Below, one piece after another: positions 1 through 6,633 of a stretch of 12,253 nt of DNA. The notes below the pieces were generated by a model. It had not been told where the DNA came from. It was given only the letters and a program-made list of their open reading frames with translations, and ran no database searches. The first letter of the stretch is position 1, and each line of letters starts with the position of its first letter. The position numbers were made by a program, and so were the translations under genes. Source of the DNA: UBA8337 sp049889915 (GTDB lineage: Bacteria > Pseudomonadota > Alphaproteobacteria > RS24); assembly GCA_049889915.1 (NCBI GenBank), contig JBMHCM010000081.1, positions 1-12,253 on the forward strand, given 5' to 3'.

Positions 1-263
1 GGCATGACAGTGTGGAGGACGCTTTGGGGGGCGGCGGGCCCGATGAAAACGGGGGCCAAGCGGTCACTGCGGGCGTGAACGCGGTCAGCGATGCGGCGTT
101 TGACGAAGAAGAATTGAAGCAATTCTGTAAGACCAAGCTGGCGGCCTATAAGACACCGAAGCACGTGTTTAATGGCGGACCGCCCTTCCGGGCGCCAAAC
201 GGCAAGGCTGATTACAAATCGGTCACAAACTTTGCCGTTGACGAAGTTGCCAAGCGCGCTTGA
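1..263 (+). CDS. AMP-forming acyl-CoA synthetase, C-terminal fragment (5' end outside window)
   Basis: The frame is open from nucleotide 3 to a TGA at 261-263 with no start inside, so this is the 3' end of a gene that begins upstream. The fragment matches the small C-terminal domain of the ANL superfamily (acyl-CoA synthetases and ligases): it begins HDSVEDA, then PDENGGQAVTA where the family has a PDxxWGQ-type stretch, then EEELKQFCKTKLAAYKTPKHV, and ends with NGKADYK, which holds the lysine needed for adenylate formation. Such enzymes activate a carboxylic acid with ATP and join it to coenzyme A. Several normally hydrophobic positions read as glycine (GGGG before PDEN; NGGPPF before RAPNGK), which suggests base errors at the sequence edge or gene decay. 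The next gene starts 21 bp downstream, so they are probably co-transcribed. The acyl-CoA dehydrogenases nearby support an acyl-CoA substrate, but its chain length cannot be read from this piece. Confidence 0.78.
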   Translation, partial: HDSVEDALGGGGPDENGGQAVTAGVNAVSDAAFDEEELKQFCKTKLAAYKTPKHVFNGGPPFRAPNGKADYKSVTNFAVDEVAKRA

Positions 264-284
264 CGGCTTAACTCCGAGGATACG

Positions 285-1364
285 ATGAGCCGACATATTG
301 CTGTTTTCGGGCAGATGGGCGCCCGCTATGCGTCGATTATTGCCGACATGATGGCCAGCCATGAGGATGAATGGGTGGTCGATATTTGGCCGTGCGATGA
401 TGACATCGCCGCGCGCGATGCGATTATTGCCCGTTGCGAAGCGGCGGTGATGAGCGCCGATTTTATTCTCAGGCCGGGCAATTTCGGCGCGCTGATGGCG
501 GCCCCTCATCTTAAAATTCTGCTGCAACCTTGGGTCGGCACGGATTGGCTCGACCCCGGTTTCCTGCCCAAAGGCTTGGTGATTTGCAATGCCGGTGGCC
601 ATGCCGCACCAATGGCTGAATATGTGCTCGGCACCATGCTGGAGCATGCGTTGGAATTGCGCAGCATGCACGATGATATGCTGAACGGACGCTGGCATCG
701 GGCCGGTCGTAATGCGGCGGCCGAAGCACGGCACGGTGATTTGCGCGGGCGTCATGTCGGCCTGGTCGGCTATGGCGATATTGCCCAAGCCGTTGCCGCC
801 CGCGCCAAAGCCTTTGATATGACAATTTCCGCCATCGCCCGCAGCCCGCGCGAGGCCACCCCGGCCCCGCTAGATTGGATTGGCGTGCAAGCCGACTTGC
901 CGAAACTATTGGCCGACAGTGATTATCTGGTGCTGACCTGCGATTTGAATGATGAGACTGAGGGGATGATTGACGCCGCCGCTTTCAAGCAAATGAAAGA
1001 CAGCGCCTTTATCATCAATGTCGCGCGCGGCGAGGTGATTGACGAGGACGCGCTATTTGCCGCTTTGTCCGAAAAGCAGATTGCCGGTGCGGCGCTTGAT
1101 ACGTGGTATCGCTACCCGACCAATGTGGTGGACGCCGAGGCTGACCCCGATCGCGGCGGCCCCTATCAAGGCTCGAAGCATGACTTTAACAGTCTCGACA
1201 ATGTGCTGCTGACCCCGCATATGGCGGCGCACACCAATGGCGCCGATGCCGGTCGCTATGAGTGTATCGCGCAATCGCTGCTCAGCTACGCCAAGGGTGA
1301 GACCATTGCTCGCTATGTGACTACCGGCACCGGCGAGAACCTCGACGGCTTTGCCATTCCTTAA
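285..1364 (+). CDS. D-isomer-specific 2-hydroxyacid dehydrogenase family protein
   Basis: The protein has 359 residues. It starts at an ATG preceded by GAGGA (276-280) at 4-bp spacing. Members of this family interconvert 2-hydroxy and 2-keto acids with NAD(P)H in the cytoplasm. The Rossmann fold is visible from about residue 158, with the loop GYGDIA (162-167). The next beta strand ends in ARSPR rather than an acidic residue, which suggests preference for NADP(H). The catalytic arginine is R248 (NVARGE) and the catalytic histidine is H312 (TPHMAAH). The third member of the usual triad, a glutamate in a DVFxxEP-type motif, appears to be a tyrosine (DTWYRYP, Y277), followed by about 12 more residues than in SerA before the histidine. 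Redox activity on a typical 2-hydroxy acid is therefore not assured. It lies 21 bp after the acyl-CoA synthetase gene and 130 bp before the acyl-CoA dehydrogenases. Family assignment is firm; the substrate is unknown. Confidence 0.88.
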   Translation: MSRHIAVFGQMGARYASIIADMMASHEDEWVVDIWPCDDDIAARDAIIARCEAAVMSADFILRPGNFGALMAAPHLKILLQPWVGTDWLDPGFLPKGLVICNAGGHAAPMAEYVLGTMLEHALELRSMHDDMLNGRWHRAGRNAAAEARHGDLRGRHVGLVGYGDIAQAVAARAKAFDMTISAIARSPREATPAPLDWIGVQADLPKLLADSDYLVLTCDLNDETEGMIDAAAFKQMKDSAFIINVARGEVIDEDALFAALSEKQIAGAALDTWYRYPTNVVDAEADPDRGGPYQGSKHDFNSLDNVLLTPHMAAHTNGADAGRYECIAQSLLSYAKGETIARYVTTGTGENLDGFAIP

Positions 1365-1386
1365 GCCTGCTATCACAGCCCTATAT

Positions 1387-1416
1387 CGTGACATCATGCC
1401 GTGACATTGCGTCACG
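1387..1416. promoter_or_regulatory. CGTGAC repeat cluster (candidate operator)
   Basis: CGTGAC occurs at 1387-1392 and again at 1400-1405, and its reverse complement GTCACG lies at 1411-1416. The second and third copies form a perfect 6-bp inverted repeat with a 5-bp centre (ATTGC). The two direct copies are 13 bp apart and are followed by similar bases (ATCATGC and ATTGC). No T-run follows, so this is not a normal intrinsic terminator. It lies in the gap upstream of the acyl-CoA dehydrogenase pair. Binding by a regulator is inference. Confidence 0.4.
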
Positions 1417-1442
1417 CAGTCTGGCTTGCGAAAAACTTGCCG

Positions 1443-1456
1443 ATGGTCGCGACCAT
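1443..1456. promoter_or_regulatory. 14-bp perfect palindrome (candidate operator of the acyl-CoA dehydrogenase operon)
   Basis: ATGGTCGCGACCAT reads the same on both strands. It lies 38 bp before the ATG of the large acyl-CoA dehydrogenase subunit. TTGCCG (1437-1442) stands immediately to its left, and GATAAG (1457-1462) immediately to its right. If those are the -35 and -10 elements, the palindrome fills a 14-bp spacer, which is short, so the promoter assignment is weak. The palindrome itself is certain. TetR- and GntR-type regulators of acyl-CoA metabolism use sites of this general form, but which protein binds here, if any, is unknown. Confidence 0.45.
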
Positions 1457-1480
1457 GATAAGCTTTGATTCATATTTATG

Positions 1481-1488
1481 AGGAGGAG
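1481..1488 (+). promoter_or_regulatory. Ribosome binding site of the large acyl-CoA dehydrogenase subunit
   Basis: AGGAGGAG is a near-ideal Shine-Dalgarno sequence. It directly abuts an in-frame ATG at 1489 (no spacing) and lies 6 bp before the ATG at 1495. The spacing selects 1495 and argues against the further upstream TTG at 1465, which would place the ribosome binding site inside the gene. Confidence 0.8.
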
Positions 1489-1494
1489 ATGGAT

Positions 1495-2685
1495 ATGACC
1501 GCTCTTGATACTTTCCGCGAGGAAACCCGCGCTTGGCTGGAAGAAAATTGCCCGGCCTCAATGCGCACACCAATGCCCGAACGCGAAATGCCGTGGGGTG
1601 GCCGCAATGCGCAATACCCGAATCCGGACACCAAACTGTGGATGGACAATATGGCTTCACGTGGCTGGACAGCCCCGACTTGGCCGAAAGAATATGGCGG
1701 CGGCGGTCTGTCAAAAGAAGAAAACAAAGTGCTGCAGCAGGAGCTGGGTCGCCTTGGTGCGCGTCCGGCCCTGACCAGCTTCGGCCTTTGGATGCTTGGC
1801 CCGGCGCTGTTGGAATTTGCCAGCGAAGAGCAGAAAAAGAAATACATTCCGGAAATCGTCAAAGGTGAGATCCGTTGGTGCCAAGGCTATTCGGAACCGG
1901 GTGCCGGCTCTGACTTGGCCGGTCTGCAAACCAAATGCGAAGATAAAGGCGACCATTATCTGGTCAATGGCCAGAAGGTCTGGACCTCTTACGCCGACAA
2001 ATGCGACATGATTTTCTGCTTGGTGCGCACAGACACCAGCGTCAAGCATGACGGCATTTCCTTTCTGCTTATCGACATGGACAGCGACGGCGTTGAAGCG
2101 CGTCCGATTAAATTGATCTCGGGCGCCTCGCCATTCTGCGAAACCTTCCTGACCGATGTGAAAGTGCCGAAAGAAAATCTGGTCGGCGAATTGAACAAAG
2201 GTTGGACCATTGCCAAACGTCTGCTGGAGCATGAGCGCAGCATGATTTCAGGCATGGGTATGGGTGCCGGTGCTGCCTCTATGGGTGGCATGGAAGCGGT
2301 TGCCAAGGAAAACTTTGGCGCCGATGGCGACAAGATTGCCGAACCGGGCATCCGCAACGCCATTGCCGACCACAAAATGGACCAGCACGCTTTCCGTCTG
2401 ACGCTAAAACGCGCCGGTGACGAAGCGAAAGCCGGTCAAGGCATGGGCGCTGCCGCTTCCATGTTCAAATATTACGGCACGGAAGTGAACAAACGCCGCT
2501 TCGAGCTGCTGCTTGATGTAATGGGCTCGCAAGCTCTGGGCTGGGAAGGCGAAGGCTTTGACAGCAAAGAGCTGGCCGTTACCCGCTCATGGTTGCGCTC
2601 TAAAGGTAACTCGATTGAAGGCGGCACGTCTGAAGTGCAGCTCAATGTCATCGCCAAACGTGTGCTTGGCCTGCCTGACGCTTAA
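1495..2685 (+). CDS. Acyl-CoA dehydrogenase, large (catalytic-type) subunit of a heteromeric pair
   Basis: The product has 396 residues, normal for a flavin acyl-CoA dehydrogenase, which introduces the alpha-beta double bond into an acyl-CoA and passes electrons to electron-transfer flavoprotein. The start was chosen from the AGGAGGAG at 1481-1488. The N-terminal helical domain is followed by the beta-barrel signature YSEPGAGSDLAG and by GQKVWTSYADKCD, both FAD-facing. The C-terminal domain ends IEGGTSEVQ, then RVLGLP. Two glutamates could be the base: E247 (LLEHERS), which aligns with the helix-G position used by isovaleryl-CoA dehydrogenase, and E375 (IEGG), one residue before the medium-chain enzyme's site. 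The small subunit lacks both. The gene is 38 bp before that partner. Paired enzymes of this type include PimC/PimD of Rhodopseudomonas and the mycobacterial sterol FadE/ChsE heterotetramers. A CoA ester of a dicarboxylic, branched or cyclic acid is therefore possible, but this is inference. Confidence 0.92.
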   Translation: MTALDTFREETRAWLEENCPASMRTPMPEREMPWGGRNAQYPNPDTKLWMDNMASRGWTAPTWPKEYGGGGLSKEENKVLQQELGRLGARPALTSFGLWMLGPALLEFASEEQKKKYIPEIVKGEIRWCQGYSEPGAGSDLAGLQTKCEDKGDHYLVNGQKVWTSYADKCDMIFCLVRTDTSVKHDGISFLLIDMDSDGVEARPIKLISGASPFCETFLTDVKVPKENLVGELNKGWTIAKRLLEHERSMISGMGMGAGAASMGGMEAVAKENFGADGDKIAEPGIRNAIADHKMDQHAFRLTLKRAGDEAKAGQGMGAAASMFKYYGTEVNKRRFELLLDVMGSQALGWEGEGFDSKELAVTRSWLRSKGNSIEGGTSEVQLNVIAKRVLGLPDA

Positions 2686-2710
2686 GTCGGGCAACCCCGC
2701 TCTGAATATT

Positions 2711-2717
2711 AGGAGGA
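2711..2717 (+). promoter_or_regulatory. Ribosome binding site of the small acyl-CoA dehydrogenase subunit
   Basis: AGGAGGA lies 6 bp before the ATG at 2724. It is almost identical to the site in front of the large subunit, consistent with matched, high-level translation of two partner subunits. Confidence 0.75.
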
Positions 2718-2723
2718 ATATCA

Positions 2724-3863
2724 ATGGCACTCGTGCTGACTGAAGAACAGACCATGCTGCGTGACATGGCGAAAGACTTTTTCACCGAACAGGTTCCGGT
2801 GACCAATTTGCGCAAATTGCGCGACGAGGAAGATGCAGACGGCTTTGATAAAGCCGTATGGCAGCAAATCCTCGAGCTGGGCTTTGCCGGAATTTTGATT
2901 CCGGAAGAGCATGGTGGCACCGGCTTTGGCCCGATGGGCCTTGGCATTGTGATGAAAGAGGCAGGGCGCACTTTGGCGTCATCGCCGCTTTACTCAACCG
3001 CCGTGCTGGGGGCCGGGCTGATTATCGCCGCCGGCTCGGAAGCGCAAAAGGCAGCGCTTTTGCCTAAAATTGCCGGTGGTGAACTGATTACCGCTCTGGC
3101 TTTGGAAGAGCGCAATCACCACAACCCGCTGAACACAAGCATGACAGCAGAAAAATCAGCCGACGGTTATGTGCTGAACGGCCATAAGACTTTCGTGATT
3201 GACGGCCATATTGCCGATACGCTGATTGTCGTGGCCCGTACCTCCCGTGCAGCAGGTGACAGCAAAGGCTTGTCGATGTTCTTGGTTGACCCGAAAAGCA
3301 GCGGCGTGTCTGTCACCCGCACGCATATGGTCGATAGTCGCAACGCCGCGATGATTGATTTTGACGGGGTTACCGTTTCCGCCGATGACGCATTGGGCGG
3401 CATTGATGCAGCCTGGCCGGAGCTTGAAAACGTGCTGGATTTGGGCCGTGTCTGTCTGGCTGCTGAGATGCTTGGCGGTGCGGAGACCGTGTTTGATACC
3501 ACGCTGGATTATCTGAAAGAACGCAAGCAATTCGGCGTCATTATCGGCACTTTCCAAGCGCTGAAGCACCGCGCTGCGGAAATGTTCTGCGAAGTGGAAA
3601 TTTGCCAGTCGGTCGTGTTGGACGCGCTGTCAGCATTGGATGAGCGGCGCAATGACATTCCGGCGGCTGCCAGTCTGGCAAAAGCCCGCGTCGGTGATGC
3701 GGTGCGGCTGATTACCAATGAGGGCGTGCAGTTGCATGGCGGTATTGGCATGACCGATGCGGTTGATGTCGGCCTGTTTTTGAAACGGGCCCGCGTGCAA
3801 GCCCAAATGCTTGGCGACAGCACATATCACCGCGCCCGTTATGCTGATTTGGGTGGCTATTAA
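2724..3863 (+). CDS. Acyl-CoA dehydrogenase, small (non-catalytic-type) subunit
   Basis: The product has 379 residues and follows the large subunit by 38 bp with its own strong ribosome binding site. It shows the family's three-domain layout: helical N-terminus with PEEHGGTGFGPMGLG near residues 59-73, a beta domain with NGHKTFVIDG, and a C-terminal helical domain with ERKQFG, GTFQALKHRAAEM and QLHGGIGMTD. The FAD and quaternary-contact motifs are kept. The usual beta-domain signature is degenerate (LEERNHHNP where the partner has SEPGAGSD). At the helix-G position a glycine (G241, in DLGRVC) stands where the partner has E247, and there is no EGT-type motif at the C-terminus. This supports a structural or FAD-sharing partner in an alpha2beta2 enzyme, as in PimC/PimD and ChsE pairs. 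It is the last gene before the terminator at 3910-3943. Confidence in family is high, and in the subunit role moderate. Confidence 0.9.
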   Translation: MALVLTEEQTMLRDMAKDFFTEQVPVTNLRKLRDEEDADGFDKAVWQQILELGFAGILIPEEHGGTGFGPMGLGIVMKEAGRTLASSPLYSTAVLGAGLIIAAGSEAQKAALLPKIAGGELITALALEERNHHNPLNTSMTAEKSADGYVLNGHKTFVIDGHIADTLIVVARTSRAAGDSKGLSMFLVDPKSSGVSVTRTHMVDSRNAAMIDFDGVTVSADDALGGIDAAWPELENVLDLGRVCLAAEMLGGAETVFDTTLDYLKERKQFGVIIGTFQALKHRAAEMFCEVEICQSVVLDALSALDERRNDIPAAASLAKARVGDAVRLITNEGVQLHGGIGMTDAVDVGLFLKRARVQAQMLGDSTYHRARYADLGGY

Positions 3864-3909
3864 GCCCCTGAATTAACGGATTATTGTCGCTTGCGGCATT
3901 ATCTTTCCA

Positions 3910-3943
3910 AAGGCCTCGACATTTAACTGTCGAGGCCTTATTT
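3910..3943 (+). terminator. Intrinsic terminator of the acyl-CoA block
   Basis: AAGGCCTCGACA (3910-3921) pairs perfectly with TGTCGAGGCCTT (3928-3939) around a 6-nt loop, TTTAAC. The 12-bp stem is followed by ATTTCTTAT, a T-rich tail with two interruptions. It lies 46 bp after the small subunit's stop codon and ends the dehydrogenase transcript. Because the stem begins with AA and ends in TT, it could also work weakly in the opposite direction. Confidence 0.88.
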
Positions 3944-3976
3944 CTTATATGAATCGCCTAACTGAGAGGATCATCC

Positions 3977-4204
3977 ATGGCCGACGAGACCAAGCAACCC
4001 GAACGCATTACAGTGCTTGCTGAAGAATTTACCCCCGCCGCCATGGAGTTTCACCGCCGCAATATGAGTGCGCGCGTATATGGTATGTAAGGGAAAATTA
4101 CCCCACGCCGCTATATGATGATTGACGGCCCCGGGGAGCCGACCGACCTGTTCGACGGCAAAGAATATTACGCCGTTACTTTCGTCCGCAAGGATGGCGA
4201 ATAA
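3977..4204 (+). pseudogene. Small protein gene interrupted by an in-frame TAA
   Basis: An ATG at 3977, 6 bp after GAGAGGA (3964-3970), opens a frame that runs MADETKQPERITVLAEEF and on to TAA at 4088-4090. Without any frame change the reading continues for 37 more codons (GKITPRRYMMIDGPGEPTD, then LFDGKEYYAVTFVRKDGE) to a second TAA at 4202-4204. Both halves have amino-acid composition and third-position GC typical of this genome, so together they look like one cytoplasmic protein of about 75 residues broken by a single substitution; CAA, AAA or GAA would each become TAA with one change. I do not recognise the family, see no signal peptide or membrane segment, and cannot assign a function. 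Alternatives are a sequencing error or two separate short peptides, the second restarting at ATG 4115 or 4118. The stop context (TAAG) does not suggest readthrough. Confidence 0.6.
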
Positions 4205-4310
4205 TCACTAATCTGCGGCATAGTCGCCCGCCTATAAAAGAACATGCTATCGGGCTGGTTTTGCGGCCTAAAATGGGTTATGCGTAAAGCAACCAGAGGA
4301 TGTTTTGCCG
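4205..4310 (+). promoter_or_regulatory. hemA upstream region with possible -10 box
   Basis: This 106-bp gap separates the interrupted gene from hemA. CTATAAAAG at 4232-4240 contains TATAAA (4233-4238), a plausible -10 element that would give a leader of roughly 65 nt. I see no good -35 element at the expected distance. No FNR/FixK-type TTGAT-N4-ATCAA site, iron-responsive palindrome or riboswitch-like structure was recognised. The hemA ribosome binding site, GAGGA (4296-4300), lies 10 bp before the ATG at 4311. Confidence 0.3.
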
Positions 4311-5558
4311 ATGTCAGTCGATTACGACAAATATTTGGATGACGCGCTAAGCTCTCTGCACGATGAGGGGCGCTACCGCGTATTCACCGATTTGGCGCGC
4401 CGTGCAGGGCAGTTTCCGCGCGCCATTGATTATTCGACCCACCCGGCGCGTGAGATTACCGTCTGGTGCTCCAATGATTATCTCGGCATTGGCCAAAATG
4501 AAGACGTCATGAACGCCATGAAAACAGCGATTGACGATATGGGCACCGGTGCCGGTGGAACCCGCAATATTTCCGGCACACACCATATGATTGTTGAGCT
4601 GGAGCGCGAGTTGAGCGACCTGCACGGCAAAGAGGCGGCGCTGGTTTTCACCTCCGGCTATATTTCCAATGAAGCGACCATTTCAACACTGGCCAAATTG
4701 CTGCCTGACTGCCTTATTTTGTCAGATGAGTTGAACCACGCCTCGATGATTGAAGGGGTGCGCCAAAGCGGCTGCGCCAAACGCATTTGGAAGCACAATG
4801 ATTTAGCGAATCTGGAAAGCCTGCTGCGCGAAGCCGGACCGGAACGGCCGAAGCTGATTGCTTTTGAGAGCGTTTATTCGATGGATGGCGACATTGCCCC
4901 CATCGCCGAAATTTGTGACCTGGCCGAAAAATACGGCGCGCTGACCTATATTGACGAAGTTCACGCGGTTGGCATGTATGGCCAACGAGGCGGCGGCATT
5001 GCCGATCGCGAAAATCTGATGGGCCGGATTGATATTATCGAGGGCACGCTGGCCAAAGCCTTTGGCATTATGGGCGGCTATATTACCGGCAAGCGCAATC
5101 TGGTTGACGCCATTCGCTCTTATGCGCCGGGCTTTATTTTCACCACCTCATTGCCGCCTGCCGTTGCCGCCGGTGCCATTAAGAGTGTGCAGATTATCAA
5201 GCAAGCCAATGATTTGCGCGCGCAACACCAAGAGCGCGCCGAAACGCTGAAATGCCTGCTGGAAGAAGCCGGTCTGCCGGTGCTGCGCACTGAGACGCAT
5301 ATCGTGCCGCTTATGGTCGGTGATCCGGTGCTTGTCAAAGCGGCGTCTGACCGCTTGCTGAACCAGCATAATATTTACATTCAGCCGATTAATTATCCGA
5401 CTGTGCCGCGCGGCACGGAACGCCTGCGGATTACGCCGTCGCCTTTGCACAATGATGCAATGATGGCGGAGCTGGTTGAAGCCGTTAAGGAAGTCTGGGC
5501 CCATTTGGACATCTCCCGCGATATGCCGGACGTGCTGTCCGCACCTGCTGCACAATAG
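4311..5558 (+). CDS. hemA: 5-aminolevulinate synthase
   Basis: This pyridoxal-phosphate enzyme condenses glycine with succinyl-CoA to 5-aminolevulinate, the first committed step of tetrapyrrole synthesis in Alphaproteobacteria. From the ATG at 4311 the product has 415 residues, the usual length. A TTG at 4305 would add only two residues; the ATG gives the typical N-terminus MSVDYDKYLDDAL followed by LHDEGRYRVF. Motifs in order are SNDYLGIG, GTGAGGTRNISGTHH (glycine-rich substrate loop), SDELNHASMIEG, the PLP-binding YIDEVHAVGMYG, and GTLAKAFGIMGGY with the Schiff-base lysine at K249. Near the C-terminus RGTERLRITPSPLH is the conserved arginine-bearing segment. I see no CP-type haem regulatory motif at the N-terminus. 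hemH starts 8 bp downstream, so the two ends of the protohaem pathway are likely coupled. The alternative, 2-amino-3-ketobutyrate CoA ligase or another alpha-oxoamine synthase, is unlikely given these motifs. Confidence 0.97.
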   Translation: MSVDYDKYLDDALSSLHDEGRYRVFTDLARRAGQFPRAIDYSTHPAREITVWCSNDYLGIGQNEDVMNAMKTAIDDMGTGAGGTRNISGTHHMIVELERELSDLHGKEAALVFTSGYISNEATISTLAKLLPDCLILSDELNHASMIEGVRQSGCAKRIWKHNDLANLESLLREAGPERPKLIAFESVYSMDGDIAPIAEICDLAEKYGALTYIDEVHAVGMYGQRGGGIADRENLMGRIDIIEGTLAKAFGIMGGYITGKRNLVDAIRSYAPGFIFTTSLPPAVAAGAIKSVQIIKQANDLRAQHQERAETLKCLLEEAGLPVLRTETHIVPLMVGDPVLVKAASDRLLNQHNIYIQPINYPTVPRGTERLRITPSPLHNDAMMAELVEAVKEVWAHLDISRDMPDVLSAPAAQ

Positions 5559-5566
5559 ACGCGCTG

Positions 5567-6577
5567 ATGCTGCCCGCCGCGCACCCCACAGTTGCTTATG
5601 GCAAAACCGGCTTGCTGCTGGTTAACCTTGGCACGCCGGACACACCGGACGCCAAAGGCCTACGCCCTTATTTGAAACAATTTCTCAGCGACCGCCGGGT
5701 TATCGAAACCTCGCCGCTGATTTGGCAGCCTATTCTGCGCGGAATTATTTTGAACACGCGGCCGCGCAAATCGGCCAAGGCGTACACCAAAATTTGGCGG
5801 CAAGAGAGCAATGAAAGCCCGCTGCGTTATTACACAAGACGGCAGGCCGAATTGCTGCAAGAAGAATTGGGCGATGGCGTCACCGTCGATTGGGCGATGC
5901 GCTATGGCAAGCCGTCTATCGAGGAGAAGCTGGCCGCCATGCAAAAAGCCGGCTGCGAACGCATCAGCGTGATGGCGCTATATCCGCAATATGCCGCCTC
6001 AACCTCAGCCAGCGTTTATGATGATGTGTTTCGGGCGTTGCTGAAACTACGCTGGCAACCGGCTGTGCGCACGGCGGCCCCGTGGCACGACCATCCGGCC
6101 TATATTGATGCTTTGGCGATTTCTTTGAAAAGCCATTTGGCGGCACTTGATTGGCAACCCGATGCGGTGATTGCCTCGTTTCATGGCCTGCCGCAAAGCT
6201 ATTTCGAAAAAGGCGATCCGTATCACTGCCATTGCGCCAAAACGGCCCGTCTGCTGCGCGAAAAAATGGGTGTTGACGAGGACTACCTCAAACTGACCTT
6301 CCAATCGCGTTTTGGCCCGGCCAAATGGTTGGAGCCTTATACCGATAAGACCGTTATCGACATGGCCGAGAGCGGCAGCAAGAAAATTGCCGTCATTACG
6401 CCGGGCTTTATTTCTGATTGCGTGGAAACGCTGGAAGAAATCGGCATTGAGCTGCAAGGCGACTTTACCGAAGCCGGTGGCACGCATTTTACCACCGTGC
6501 CGTGCCTCAATGATGAAAAGGCCGGTATTGCGCTGTTAAAGACACTCGCAGAGCGCGATTTGGCCAGCTGGCTGTAA
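5567..6577 (+). CDS. hemH: Ferrochelatase
   Basis: Ferrochelatase inserts ferrous iron into protoporphyrin IX to make protohaem, on the cytoplasmic face of the inner membrane. The 336-residue product begins LLLVNLGTPDTP, the family's hallmark, and continues with YLKQFLSDRRVIE and MRYGKPSI. The catalytic histidine is H206 in SFHGLPQSYFEKGDPYHCHC, and the acidic partner is E287 in FISDCVETLEEI. The CHC (and nearby cysteine pattern) resembles members that bind a [2Fe-2S] cluster, but which cysteines would ligate it is uncertain. The start ATG lies only 8 bp after the hemA stop and has no clear Shine-Dalgarno sequence, so translation is probably coupled to hemA. No frameshift or missing key residue was seen. 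Confidence 0.97.
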   Translation: MLPAAHPTVAYGKTGLLLVNLGTPDTPDAKGLRPYLKQFLSDRRVIETSPLIWQPILRGIILNTRPRKSAKAYTKIWRQESNESPLRYYTRRQAELLQEELGDGVTVDWAMRYGKPSIEEKLAAMQKAGCERISVMALYPQYAASTSASVYDDVFRALLKLRWQPAVRTAAPWHDHPAYIDALAISLKSHLAALDWQPDAVIASFHGLPQSYFEKGDPYHCHCAKTARLLREKMGVDEDYLKLTFQSRFGPAKWLEPYTDKTVIDMAESGSKKIAVITPGFISDCVETLEEIGIELQGDFTEAGGTHFTTVPCLNDEKAGIALLKTLAERDLASWL

Positions 6578-6633
6578 GCCACGGTTGACCTGACACACCG
6601 CATCATGCACAGTGAGCGCATATAAGGTGCGTT

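Noticed and set aside
1465..1494. A TTG-initiated extension of the large acyl-CoA dehydrogenase subunit by 10 residues
   Set aside because: The strong AGGAGGAG at 1481-1488 would lie inside the gene, and the ATG at 1495 has ideal spacing from it.
4085..4093. Programmed readthrough or recoding of the TAA in the small interrupted gene
   Set aside because: TAA followed by G is an efficient stop context and I see no downstream stem-loop or known recoding signal; mutation or sequencing error is simpler.
6585..6626. A promoter TTGACC plus TATAAG before the small membrane protein
   Set aside because: The two boxes are 30 bp apart, far beyond the usual 16-18 bp spacing.
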